From Bacteroidaceae bacterium (GTDB lineage Bacteria; Bacteroidota; Bacteroidia; Bacteroidales; Bacteroidaceae), in assembly GCA_900772575.1 (NCBI GenBank), contig CAAHEN010000173.1, forward strand, positions 1-32,359: 32,359 nt of DNA. Direction: 5' to 3'. The notes beneath the pieces were generated by a model. The model made no database searches and was not told the origin of the DNA. It worked only from the letters and a program-made list of their open reading frames with translations. Shown one piece after another: positions 15,450-22,959 of the stretch (position 1 is the stretch's first letter; the number at the start of each line of letters is the position of its first letter). Both the position numbers and the translations under genes were made by a program.

Positions 15450-16289
15450 TCAGCCTTTGTCGAGATAGAAATCAGATGTCAATTGGGTATAGGCAACGGT
15501 TTTCTGCCCATTGCCATCAAGTAATACGAGGGTATCGCGAAGTACTGGGTGTTCCCACCTTGTTAAATGTCCCATACTCTCATGGGAATCCGCGTGGCAC
15601 GCGACTGGAGATGGCATACTGCAGTTTGTGCCCAGAGCATGTCCTGGCGTAGATTCTCTAGAAACAAGGGAGACGTCCCCTTGTATCAGCGGGTCTTTGC
15701 GGAAGCAAAGCAACACACGCTTGGCGGCTAATGAGGCCTTGGTGAACACATCTGTACGGTGACAGAGAGACAAGGCGTTCATTGCGCATAAAGCATGAAA
15801 ACCATTTGCGGCACTGGCGGGGATAATTACTTGAAATAATCCTCCGGGGAGCAGCAAGCGGGCTGCACTGACAATAAGCGCCTCGTAGGTCAGGCCGCTT
15901 GCATGGCGGGCTGTGGCGCGGCGGTCATCTGGTGAATGTGTCGTTTCTAAATAAAAAGGTGGATTCGAAATGATGTTGTCGTATAGTGTAGTAGGCTGAT
16001 GGGCCAAAATGTCCTCATGCCGGATGTCTATTCGCTCGGAGAAGCGTGACGCTTGGGCGTTCTCTGCCGCTTGCTCGGCAGCGATTGCATCGATTTCAAT
16101 GCCAGTACAGTGTTCGGCACCACGTTGGGCCGCTATGAGTGAGATGAGTCCTGTGCCGCAGCCAATGTCCAAGACTCGCTGCCTCGGACGGATCTCAGCC
16201 CAAGCCCCTAGCAGCACACCGTCTGTTCCCACTTTCATCGCACATCTATCGTGGTAGATACGGAACTGCTTAAAATCAAAGTATTGCAT
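15450..16289 (-). CDS. trmN6: tRNA1(Val) (adenine(37)-N6)-methyltransferase-like protein
   Basis: A SAM-dependent N6-adenine methyltransferase expected to modify A37 of tRNA1(Val). The N-terminal signature FRIYHDRCAMKVGTDGVLLG (9-28) is typical of TrmN6/YfiC. The SAM motif is VLDIGCGTGLISL (39-51), and the catalytic NPPF is at 109-112. C-terminal VAYTQLTSDFYL also fits the family. At 279 residues it is longer than the usual 235-250. The excess is a region of about 45 residues (roughly 201-248, encoded by 15546-15689) rich in Ser, His, Pro and Cys between the last core strand (RVLLCFRKDP) and the final beta segment (DTLVLLD). The frame stays open through it, so the gene is probably functional. 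It converges with the OmpA-family gene. Confidence 0.86.
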   Translation of the reverse strand: MQYFDFKQFRIYHDRCAMKVGTDGVLLGAWAEIRPRQRVLDIGCGTGLISLIAAQRGAEHCTGIEIDAIAAEQAAENAQASRFSERIDIRHEDILAHQPTTLYDNIISNPPFYLETTHSPDDRRATARHASGLTYEALIVSAARLLLPGGLFQVIIPASAANGFHALCAMNALSLCHRTDVFTKASLAAKRVLLCFRKDPLIQGDVSLVSRESTPGHALGTNCSMPSPVACHADSHESMGHLTRWEHPVLRDTLVLLDGNGQKTVAYTQLTSDFYLDKG

Positions 16290-16383
16290 AGAGGTAATAA
16301 TGAGTAATGCCCCGGCTATATTCTTCTCGGCTATCGCCGATAGGGGGCGTGGGGCCGTTAAACCTAGGCAGATTATTGCAAGG

Positions 16384-16414
16384 CAAATTTAGGTGCTAAA
16401 ATCAAGGCAGACAA
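16384..16414 (-). promoter_or_regulatory. Candidate promoter of the TrmN6-like gene
   Basis: On the minus strand the -7 box TAAATTTG (16384-16391) is exact, and TTG (16412-16414) lies 20 bases upstream. The leader would be about 88 bases and contains a small CTATCG/CGATAG hairpin (16331-16343). Confidence 0.5.
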
Positions 16415-16448
16415 GTGGCGCGTGAGTTTTTTTCGACTTTAACACTGC

Positions 16449-16479
16449 TTGTTTTTGGCGCCGAGAAGCAGTATATTTG
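16449..16479 (+). promoter_or_regulatory. Promoter of short hairpin module A
   Basis: TTG (16449-16451) and TATATTTG (16472-16479) are separated by 20 bases, an exact Bacteroidetes promoter. The same arrangement with the same spacing recurs at 32266-32296. Confidence 0.6.
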
Positions 16480-16484
16480 CAGTA

Positions 16485-16518
16485 GAGAGAAAGGTCATCC
16501 TTCACGGATGGCTTTTTT
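16485..16518 (+). ncRNA. Candidate short RNA or attenuator hairpin, module A
   Basis: Downstream of a complete promoter lies an 8-bp stem, GGTCATCC (16493-16500) with GGATGGCT (16506-16513), loop TTCAC and a run of six T (16513-16518). A transcript starting near 16486 and ending at the T run would be only about 30-35 nt. Alignment with module B shows paired changes that keep the stem: C-G becomes T-A, and T·G becomes C-G. It may be a tiny RNA, or an attenuator with read-through into the downstream 500 bases. No family name is recognised. Confidence 0.4.
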
Positions 16519-17003
16519 CATACCATGCAACCAACAGAATTACCTGTATATGGCAAAATATGATCCGTTTTTCCGAGAAACGAGCCCTAGTCCCGGAAAA
16601 ATTTGCTCTGAGCTAATTCAACTTTTCCCCGGGGACGTTTCGCTGAGTTCCCATTTTAACGCTCCAGATCCGGCTGAAGGTTAAATAGCTTAATGTGTCA
16701 GCGGAGCAATCATGGCAAAGAAGTGAATCCGCGAGTTGGGTGATATTATATTATGGGGCACCCAGCCAGTTTGTGTGGCAGGTGTTGTTCAGTTGAATGT
16801 CTGACAGAAAGTGAGCAGGTGCGAGGTGATTTCAAGACAGACCTTTTTGCTTCCGAATTGGCCACATTCATCGCAATGGGGCATTGACATTTGAAACCGT
16901 AAGTTGATTGAGTGCAGGTGGCACTATAAATCGGAATGCAACGGGCCATTCAGGGCTCTGTCTCCTTTATGTAAGAAAAATGGCCAAAAGAAGATACCTT
17001 TAT
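16519..17003 (+). other. Long non-coding stretch with a structured segment
   Basis: No convincing gene is seen. A 44-codon frame (16550-16684) has no recognisable similarity. Its DNA overlaps a foldable segment in which GAAACG (16577-16582) can pair with CGTTTC (16636-16641), and TCCCGGAAAA (16591-16600) can pair with TTTTCC plus GGGGA (16623-16635, three-base bulge). This segment could be part of a read-through RNA from module A. A 67-codon minus-strand frame (16746-16949) also lacks recognisable similarity. The remainder, 16690-17003, shows nothing I can interpret. Confidence 0.35.
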
Positions 17004-17034
17004 TTTGTCATGCTAGCCGTTTGCCTTAACTTTG
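17004..17034 (+). promoter_or_regulatory. Promoter of the tsaB cluster
   Basis: TTTG (17004-17007) and TAACTTTG (17027-17034) are separated by 19 bases, both exact matches. Transcription would begin near 17041, which decides for the ATG at 17088 and against upstream in-frame starts. Confidence 0.65.
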
Positions 17035-17087
17035 CAAGTGCAAGTCGCCAGAGACGCGGCAGAAAAACTCCCAAAATCAGATTTCCA

Positions 17088-17777
17088 ATGTCCTGCATTC
17101 TGCATATAGAGACGTCAACCCGTGTGTGCTCTGTCGCACTCAGCCAAGACGGTAGTTGCATTTTTGACAAAGAGAACCCAGACGGACCCAATCACGCTTC
17201 CGTATTGGCCCCCTATGTCGATGAGGCTATATCGTTTGCTGACAGCCATGCTATTCCTATTGATGCAGTAGCCGTCAGTCAGGGCCCCGGGTCTTATACA
17301 GGTTTGCGTATCGGCGTGTCGACGGCCAAAGGAGTCTGCTTTGGCCGTAGGCTGAAACTCCTAGCCGTGCCCACACTTCAAGTGCTCTGTACGCCGGTGC
17401 TGCTTTTTCACGAGCTCGAAGACGATGCCTTGCTCTGCCCGATGATTGATGCCAGGCGCATGGAGGTCTATGCCGCACTATATGACAGGGCACTGACTGA
17501 GATCTGCCCTGTCTCAGCGGTGGTCGTCAATGGTGACACTTGGCACGAACAGCTCGACCGCCGCCCCGTTTACTTTTTTGGTGACGGCGCTGCCAAGTGC
17601 CGCGAGGCCATCAGGCATCCCAATGCCCACTTCATTGATGGCATACGCCCGTTGGCCCGCCACATGATGCCTCTGGCCGAACGGGCCTTAGCACGTGACG
17701 AAGTACAGGATGTGGCCTATTTTGAGCCGTTCTACCTCAAAGAATTTGTGGCTTCACGCCCCAAGGCACTGCTATGA
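17088..17777 (+). CDS. tsaB: tRNA threonylcarbamoyladenosine biosynthesis protein TsaB
   Basis: A non-catalytic partner of TsaD (with TsaE) in transfer of the threonylcarbamoyl group to A37 of tRNA. It has an ASKHA-fold N-terminal domain with CILHIETSTRVCSVALSQDG (3-22), NHASVLAPYVDEAI near 40, and the signature VSQGPGSYTGLRIGVSTAKG near 64-83. At 229 residues it is the usual length. The ATG at 17088 is the family start (MSCILHIETST) and follows a clear promoter. An open frame extends upstream to 16908 without similarity. It opens a plus-strand run, with the DUF4290 gene 55 bases downstream. TsaD and TsaE are not in the window; the synthase of the pathway is at 1807. Confidence 0.94.
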   Translation: MSCILHIETSTRVCSVALSQDGSCIFDKENPDGPNHASVLAPYVDEAISFADSHAIPIDAVAVSQGPGSYTGLRIGVSTAKGVCFGRRLKLLAVPTLQVLCTPVLLFHELEDDALLCPMIDARRMEVYAALYDRALTEICPVSAVVVNGDTWHEQLDRRPVYFFGDGAAKCREAIRHPNAHFIDGIRPLARHMMPLAERALARDEVQDVAYFEPFYLKEFVASRPKALL

Positions 17778-17832
17778 AAGGCTTTCCTGCCATGGGAGGT
17801 CCTTATTCTTATTTGAAATCCATACGAAATTC

Positions 17833-18423
17833 ATGATATACAATACTAACGAAGAGCGCCTCCGCCTGCCTCAGTACGGGCGTGGCGTCCAACAAATGGT
17901 CGATACCGCCTTGGCTGAGACGCGCCGCAGCGTTCAGCAGGCCATGGCCGAACGCATCGTGAAAGTGATGGCTGCCGTCAATCCGGACGTGGCCAATTCA
18001 CCAGATGCCAATACCATATTGTGGAACCATCTTGCCTATATGTCGGATTACAAGTTCGACATTACCTATCCCTGTGAAATCGAAAAGCATGTGTGCGGTG
18101 AACACCCTGGCAAGCTCAGTTATCCGGGCCACCGTATCCGCTACCGCCACTATGGCTATCTGCTGGAGCAGGCCTTGCGTAATCTGGGCCAGTTACCGCC
18201 ACAGTTCCTGGGACGTGACGAAATGATTCAGGCTGTGGCACTCCGCATGAAGCGTGACCTCGCAGACTGGAAGGGGGATGGCATCGAGAACGAGAAAGTC
18301 GGCCGTGACCTGGCCTCCTATACAGATGGCAAAGTCGGGGTGGAAGAGACCATCGCCTTACTTGAGAACGCGGAAAGGCGAAACCGGGGTAACTCACGCA
18401 ACAACAGGCGTGGGCGCCGATGA
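17833..18423 (+). CDS. DUF4290 domain protein, function unknown
   Basis: A 196-residue soluble protein whose start, MIYNTNEERLRLPQYGRGVQ, is the typical beginning of Bacteroidetes DUF4290 proteins. The body is helical, with QMVDTALAETRR and a segment rich in His and Tyr (about 85-120: CEIEKHVCGEHPGKLSYPGH). The tail is strongly basic (RRNRGNSRNNRRGRR), which suggests contact with nucleic acid or ribosome, though this is only inference. It sits directly ahead of murA, with rimM and dxr following. No experimental function is known to me. The ATG at 17833 is preferred over an upstream in-frame ATG at 17695 that would overlap tsaB. Confidence 0.85.
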   Translation: MIYNTNEERLRLPQYGRGVQQMVDTALAETRRSVQQAMAERIVKVMAAVNPDVANSPDANTILWNHLAYMSDYKFDITYPCEIEKHVCGEHPGKLSYPGHRIRYRHYGYLLEQALRNLGQLPPQFLGRDEMIQAVALRMKRDLADWKGDGIENEKVGRDLASYTDGKVGVEETIALLENAERRNRGNSRNNRRGRR

Positions 18424-18493
18424 CCCGACGGGGATACTGGCACAGACCGCGTCACCGAATCCAAATTAGAACACTTAAGCCCCCTCACAAACC

Positions 18494-19804
18494 ATGGCAT
18501 CATTCATCATCGAAGGCGGGCATCGCCTACATGGCGAGATCACGCCACAAGGCGCCAAGAACGAGGCCCTGCAAGTCATCTGCGCCACACTGCTCACTGC
18601 GGATGAAGTTCGCATAACCAATGTTCCCGACATCTCCGACGTCAATAATCTCATCGGCCTGCTGAGCGACATGGGCGTTATCGTGACCCACAACGGAGAG
18701 GGCGACTTTACCTTTTGTGCAGCCAATGTCAATCTGGGCTACCTGCACAGCCGAGAGTTTCTCGACCGTTGCTCCCGCCTGAGAGGTAGCATCTTGCTCA
18801 TCGGCCCTCTGACCACGCGGTTCGGACGCGCTGTCATCTCCAAGCCTGGCGGTGACAAAATAGGCCGGCGAAGGCTGGACACCCATTTTCTTGGACTGAA
18901 GAAGCTGGGAGCTTCCTTCCGCTACGACGATGATGGTGAGACCTTTGAGATTATAGCCGACAAACGGCTTGAAGGCGCCTATATGTTGCTTGATGAAGCC
19001 TCTGTCACCGGTACAGCCAACATTGTCATGGCTGCGACTATGGCTCGTGGCACCACCACCATCTACAATGCGGCCTGTGAGCCTTATGTGCAGCAACTTT
19101 GCCATTTGCTCAACAAAATGGGAGCACGAATCAGCGGCATTGCCTCCAACCTGCTCACCGTCGTCGGCGTCGGCAGCCTGCATGGGACCCATCATACGAT
19201 TCTGCCGGATATGATTGAGATTGGCAGTTTCATAGGTATGGCCGCCATGACCGGAGACGGACTCACCATTCGCAATGTCTCCTATCGCAATCTGGGCATA
19301 ATACCAGACGCCTTTCGCTGCCTTGGTGTACAATTGGAGCGTCGTGGCGATGACATCTTCGTCCCCCGTCAGGAGCACTATGAGATAGAAAGTTTCATCG
19401 ATGGCTCGTTCATGACGCTGGCAGACGCCCCATGGCCAGGACTGACCCCAGACATGCTCAGTGTGCTCATTGTGGTGGCCACACAGGCCAAGGGCGCCGT
19501 GCTCTTTCACCAGAAGATGTTTGAAAGCCGCCTCTTTTTCGTTGACAAACTCATTGATATGGGAGCACAAATCATCTTGTGTGACCCGCATCGGGCTGTT
19601 GTCGTGGGGCATAACAATGAGATAAAGCTCCGCGCTTGCCGTATGGCCAGTCCCGACATTCGTGCCGGCATCGCCTTGCTGATAGCCGCTATGAGTGCGG
19701 AAGGGGTCAGTCGCATAGAAAATGTCGAGCAGATAGATCGCGGCTATGAACGGATTGAAGACCGTCTCAGGCAGTTGGGCGTTAAAATCACACGTGAACC
19801 ATGA
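18494..19804 (+). CDS. murA: UDP-N-acetylglucosamine 1-carboxyvinyltransferase
   Basis: The first committed enzyme of peptidoglycan synthesis, it adds enolpyruvate from PEP to UDP-GlcNAc. It is an EPSP-synthase fold protein of 436 residues. It has EGGHRLHGEITPQGAKNEAL (7-26) with the conserved Lys-Asn pair K22-N23, and RSRLRG-like CSRLRGSILLIGPL near 93-106. The catalytic loop reads SKPGGDKIGRRRLDTH, with D121 (bases 18854-18856) where E. coli MurA has Cys115. Asp at this place keeps activity in other bacteria but removes the residue that fosfomycin alkylates, so intrinsic fosfomycin insensitivity is expected. The stop codon overlaps the rimM start by four bases (ATGA), which indicates translational coupling. 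Confidence 0.95.
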   Translation: MASFIIEGGHRLHGEITPQGAKNEALQVICATLLTADEVRITNVPDISDVNNLIGLLSDMGVIVTHNGEGDFTFCAANVNLGYLHSREFLDRCSRLRGSILLIGPLTTRFGRAVISKPGGDKIGRRRLDTHFLGLKKLGASFRYDDDGETFEIIADKRLEGAYMLLDEASVTGTANIVMAATMARGTTTIYNAACEPYVQQLCHLLNKMGARISGIASNLLTVVGVGSLHGTHHTILPDMIEIGSFIGMAAMTGDGLTIRNVSYRNLGIIPDAFRCLGVQLERRGDDIFVPRQEHYEIESFIDGSFMTLADAPWPGLTPDMLSVLIVVATQAKGAVLFHQKMFESRLFFVDKLIDMGAQIILCDPHRAVVVGHNNEIKLRACRMASPDIRAGIALLIAAMSAEGVSRIENVEQIDRGYERIEDRLRQLGVKITREP

Positions 19805-20334
19805 TAAGGGGAGACGAGGTATTTTATATCGGCTACATCAGTAAAGCAAGAGGCATTCGGGGAGAAGTGGAACTGCTATTCACCGATGATGCTTTCGACC
19901 GTGGCGCCGCAGAATACATTGTCCTCGACATGGACGGTATATATGTGCCCTTTTTCTGGGAAGAATATCGCTTCAAGAACAACGATACTGCCATTTTCAA
20001 AATCGAGGATGTCAATACAGAGCCAGAGGCCCGTCGCCTTGTCGGCCACAGAGTCTATTATCCGCTCAGCGCACTCCCTGCCGCAGCCGATGACGGGAAG
20101 CTAGACTCGTGGAAAGCCTTCACCGGCTTCAATGTTGTCGATGAAAAAGGTGAACCCATCGGACGGGTCGACAGTGTAGACGACTCGTCACAGAATATCC
20201 TGCTCTATCTCACAGCTCCCGACGGGCGTGAGGTCATCATCCCTCTGCATGAGGATTTTGTTGTGGAATGTTCAGCGGCCAAGCGAACGCTTTGCCTCGA
20301 CTTGCCTGAAGGTCTTCTGAATGTAAATTCGTAA
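19801..20334 (+). CDS. rimM: Ribosome maturation factor RimM
   Basis: It assists maturation of the 30S head, binding ribosomal protein S19. It has 177 residues and two domains. The N-terminal RimM barrel carries YIGYISKARGIRGEVELLFT (7-26), the family signature. The C-terminal PRC-barrel spans about 100-175 (FNVVDEKGEPIGRVDSVDD and VIIPLHEDFVVECSAAKRTL). The start overlaps the murA stop by four bases, and the stop is four bases before dxr, so murA, rimM and dxr are tightly coupled. In many other bacteria rimM lies with rpsP and trmD, so the position beside murA is a Bacteroidetes-type arrangement. Confidence 0.94.
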   Translation: MIRGDEVFYIGYISKARGIRGEVELLFTDDAFDRGAAEYIVLDMDGIYVPFFWEEYRFKNNDTAIFKIEDVNTEPEARRLVGHRVYYPLSALPAAADDGKLDSWKAFTGFNVVDEKGEPIGRVDSVDDSSQNILLYLTAPDGREVIIPLHEDFVVECSAAKRTLCLDLPEGLLNVNS

Positions 20335-20338
20335 AACA

Positions 20339-21502
20339 ATGAAGAAGAAAAGAATCGCGATACTCGGTTCGACCGGTTCAATCGGTACACAGGCGCTCGA
20401 CGTTGCGCGTGCGCATCCCGACATGTTTGATATCCGCGTCTTGACGGCTGGTAACAATGCAGATCTGCTCATCCGTCAGGCGCGCGAGCTCATCCCTGAC
20501 GTTGCTGTCATCGCCAATGAGCAGCACTACGATCATGTCTGCAAAGCCTTGTCCGATTTGCCAATCAAGGTCTACACCGGGGCTGATGCACTTTGCCAAG
20601 TCGTGGAATCCGATGCAGTGGATATGGTGCTCACGGCACTTGTCGGTTTTGCCGGTCTCCGCCCGACCGTCCGGGCTATCCGTGCCCGCAAGGCCATAGC
20701 TCTCGCCAACAAGGAAACGCTTGTTGTGGCCGGTGAATACATCACCCGTTGCGCACAGCACTGCCGGACTGCGATCCTGCCTGTAGACAGTGAGCATTCT
20801 GCGATCTTCCAATGCTTGGCCGGCGAGGGGGACAATGCCATCGAACGCTTGTTGCTCACAGCCTCTGGTGGCCCGTTCCGGACGCTCTCTGAAGGCGAGC
20901 TCGACAACGTCACTAGCAAGCAAGCCCTTCATCACCCCAATTGGACCATGGGGGCGAAAATCACCATCGACTCAGCGACGATGATGAACAAAGGCTTTGA
21001 GATGATTGAGGCTAAATGGCTTTTCGGCGTTGAACCGTCCAATATCGAGATATTGGTTCACCCTGAGAGCATCGTCCATTCAGCCGTGCAGTTCTGCGAT
21101 GGTTCGGTAAAGGCACAAATGGGCAACCCGGACATGCGTGTCCCCATCCAGTATGCTTTCAGCTACCCCCATCGTCTGCCACTTGGCGGAAAACGCCTTG
21201 ATCTCTTCAAACTGGCTAGCCTGCACTTTGAACGTCCGGATTTTCACCGCTTCCCCTGCCTACAGCTAGCCTATGAAGCTATGGCCAAGGGCGGTAACAT
21301 GCCCTGTATCCTCAATGCTGCCAACGAAGTGGCCAATCTCGCGTTCCGCCAAGAACGCATCGGTTTTAAGGCCGTGGCCGACGTCATAGCGGCAACGATG
21401 GAAAAGGCCACTTTCGAACCAGCTCCAGGGCTAGATACTTATTTTGACACAGACAGCGAAGCACGCCGTATTGCCGACGAGCTTATCGTCGGACGGCTCT
21501 GA
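20339..21502 (+). CDS. dxr: 1-deoxy-D-xylulose-5-phosphate reductoisomerase
   Basis: The second step of the MEP pathway, it converts DXP to 2-C-methyl-D-erythritol 4-phosphate with NADPH and feeds isoprenoids, including undecaprenyl phosphate. The 387 residues are standard. Visible motifs are the NADPH-binding GSTGSIG (10-16), LANKETLVVAGE, the metal-binding LPVDSEHSAIFQCL, SGGPFR, HPNWTMGAKITIDSATMMNK and the substrate loop EILVHPESIVHSAVQF. All expected acidic metal ligands and the active-site His residues are present. It starts four bases after rimM and is followed by rseP after 42 bases; dxr next to rseP is a common bacterial pairing. Confidence 0.96.
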   Translation: MKKKRIAILGSTGSIGTQALDVARAHPDMFDIRVLTAGNNADLLIRQARELIPDVAVIANEQHYDHVCKALSDLPIKVYTGADALCQVVESDAVDMVLTALVGFAGLRPTVRAIRARKAIALANKETLVVAGEYITRCAQHCRTAILPVDSEHSAIFQCLAGEGDNAIERLLLTASGGPFRTLSEGELDNVTSKQALHHPNWTMGAKITIDSATMMNKGFEMIEAKWLFGVEPSNIEILVHPESIVHSAVQFCDGSVKAQMGNPDMRVPIQYAFSYPHRLPLGGKRLDLFKLASLHFERPDFHRFPCLQLAYEAMAKGGNMPCILNAANEVANLAFRQERIGFKAVADVIAATMEKATFEPAPGLDTYFDTDSEARRIADELIVGRL

Positions 21503-21544
21503 GCACCATTAATTGATATTACGCATACACCAACATCACCACCG

Positions 21545-22918
21545 ATGGAAACTTTTCTCATCAAGACCATTCAACTTCTCCTTTGTTTCTGCCTGCTCAT
21601 TTTGCTGCATGAAGGAGGACATTTTTTCTTTGCGAAACTATTCAAAGTAAGGGTAGAAAAATTCTGCCTCTTCTTCGGCAAGTCCCTGAAGCTGTTCACT
21701 TGGCGTGGAACCGATTATTGTATCGGCTGGCTTCCGCTTGGCGGCTACGTCAAGATTTCAGGCATGATTGACGAGTCGATGGATACTGAGCAGATGAAAC
21801 AACCGGCAAAGCCTTGGGAGTTCCGCTCGAAACCGGCCTGGCAACGCTTGCTTATCATGCTTGGTGGCGTGATGGTCAATTTCCTGTTGGCCCTGTTCAT
21901 CTATGCCATGATACTCTTCACTTGGGGAGACACCTACGTACCCGTTCGCAACATGGAGCACGGCTTCAAGTTCAACACAGAGGCGCAACAGCTCGGATTC
22001 AGGGACGGCGACATCTTGCTGGGTACCGAGCACAAAGCATTCGACCGCTATGCGCCCGGTGACGTCTACCGTGACATCTCTGAGGCCACCGAAGTCAGCG
22101 TATTGCGTCAAGGCAAAGAGGTCAGGATCAGTTTGCCCGGCGATCTCAACATGCTTGAGATGCTCAAGGCCGAACCGCCATTTGTCATGCCGTTGGCTCC
22201 AGCCCAGATAGACTCTGTTATCCCCAACAGCCCCGCTGCAAAAGCCGGTATAAGGGTGGGAGACAGACTGGTGGCTTTCAACGGGCGCACCATGTCGACA
22301 TGGAACGAGTTCGATTTTAGCATGTCTGATTTGCAAAGCAGCATTTCGGCCTACGACAAGGACGCCGACAAACGCATGTCAGACAGCCTGCGTCATGTCT
22401 GTATTGTTGTGAGACATGCAGGAGCCGGTGACGCCTTGGATACACTCAGCCTCAAGCTCGATGCCAATGCGATGATGGGAATTGTCAAGCATAATCCTTA
22501 TGCTGACTATAAAACCGTTACGCGTGAGTATGGCTTTTTTGAGAGCCTGCCGGCCGGCGTCAACCATGGCTGGAATGTTTTCTGTGGCTATGTCAACGAC
22601 TTGAAGTATGTATTTACGTCTGACGGCGCGAAGAGTATCGGCAGTTTCGGAACAATCGGCAGTCTTTTTCCCGCACAGTGGGACTGGCTGCGCTTCTGGG
22701 AGCTGACAGCCTTTATCTCACTGATGCTGGCATTCCTCAACGTACTTCCCATTCCGGCATTGGATGGCGGACATGTCCTTTTCTTGCTTTACGAAGTTGT
22801 GACGCGCCGTAAGCCCAGTGACAAGTTCTTGGAGCGTGCCCAATGGGTCGGCATGGGGCTGCTGTTCCTATTGATGGCTTATGCCATATTCAATGATCTG
22901 TTGCGCTTTGTCTTCTGA
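21545..22918 (+). CDS. rseP: Site-2 intramembrane metalloprotease, RseP family
   Basis: An inner-membrane zinc protease that cleaves transmembrane substrates such as anti-sigma factors in envelope stress signalling. It has 457 residues. The first helix carries HEGGH (H22, E23, H26), the zinc site. The third ligand is D407 in PIPALDGGHVLF near the C-terminus. Hydrophobic segments lie at about 5-28, 105-125, 385-405 and 430-452. A PDZ domain covers about 215-300 (IDSVIPNSPAAKAGIRVGDR), and a degenerate first PDZ-like region may lie at about 140-210. No anti-sigma factor gene lies in the window. It follows dxr and precedes dnaG by 41 bases. Confidence 0.94.
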   Translation: METFLIKTIQLLLCFCLLILLHEGGHFFFAKLFKVRVEKFCLFFGKSLKLFTWRGTDYCIGWLPLGGYVKISGMIDESMDTEQMKQPAKPWEFRSKPAWQRLLIMLGGVMVNFLLALFIYAMILFTWGDTYVPVRNMEHGFKFNTEAQQLGFRDGDILLGTEHKAFDRYAPGDVYRDISEATEVSVLRQGKEVRISLPGDLNMLEMLKAEPPFVMPLAPAQIDSVIPNSPAAKAGIRVGDRLVAFNGRTMSTWNEFDFSMSDLQSSISAYDKDADKRMSDSLRHVCIVVRHAGAGDALDTLSLKLDANAMMGIVKHNPYADYKTVTREYGFFESLPAGVNHGWNVFCGYVNDLKYVFTSDGAKSIGSFGTIGSLFPAQWDWLRFWELTAFISLMLAFLNVLPIPALDGGHVLFLLYEVVTRRKPSDKFLERAQWVGMGLLFLLMAYAIFNDLLRFVF

Positions 22919-22959
22919 CGGCAATTGCGCAAATAGAACGATCGCGAAAAGAATGACAT

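Noticed and set aside
16415..16684. A plus-strand 89-codon open frame in the gap before tsaB
   Set aside because: It runs through the module A promoter, hairpin and T run, so its first half cannot be coding in the usual sense. The 44-codon remainder has no recognisable similarity.
16746..16949. A minus-strand 67-codon open frame
   Set aside because: No domain, no promoter box and no neighbour in the same direction with suitable spacing; kept only as a remark in the gap description.
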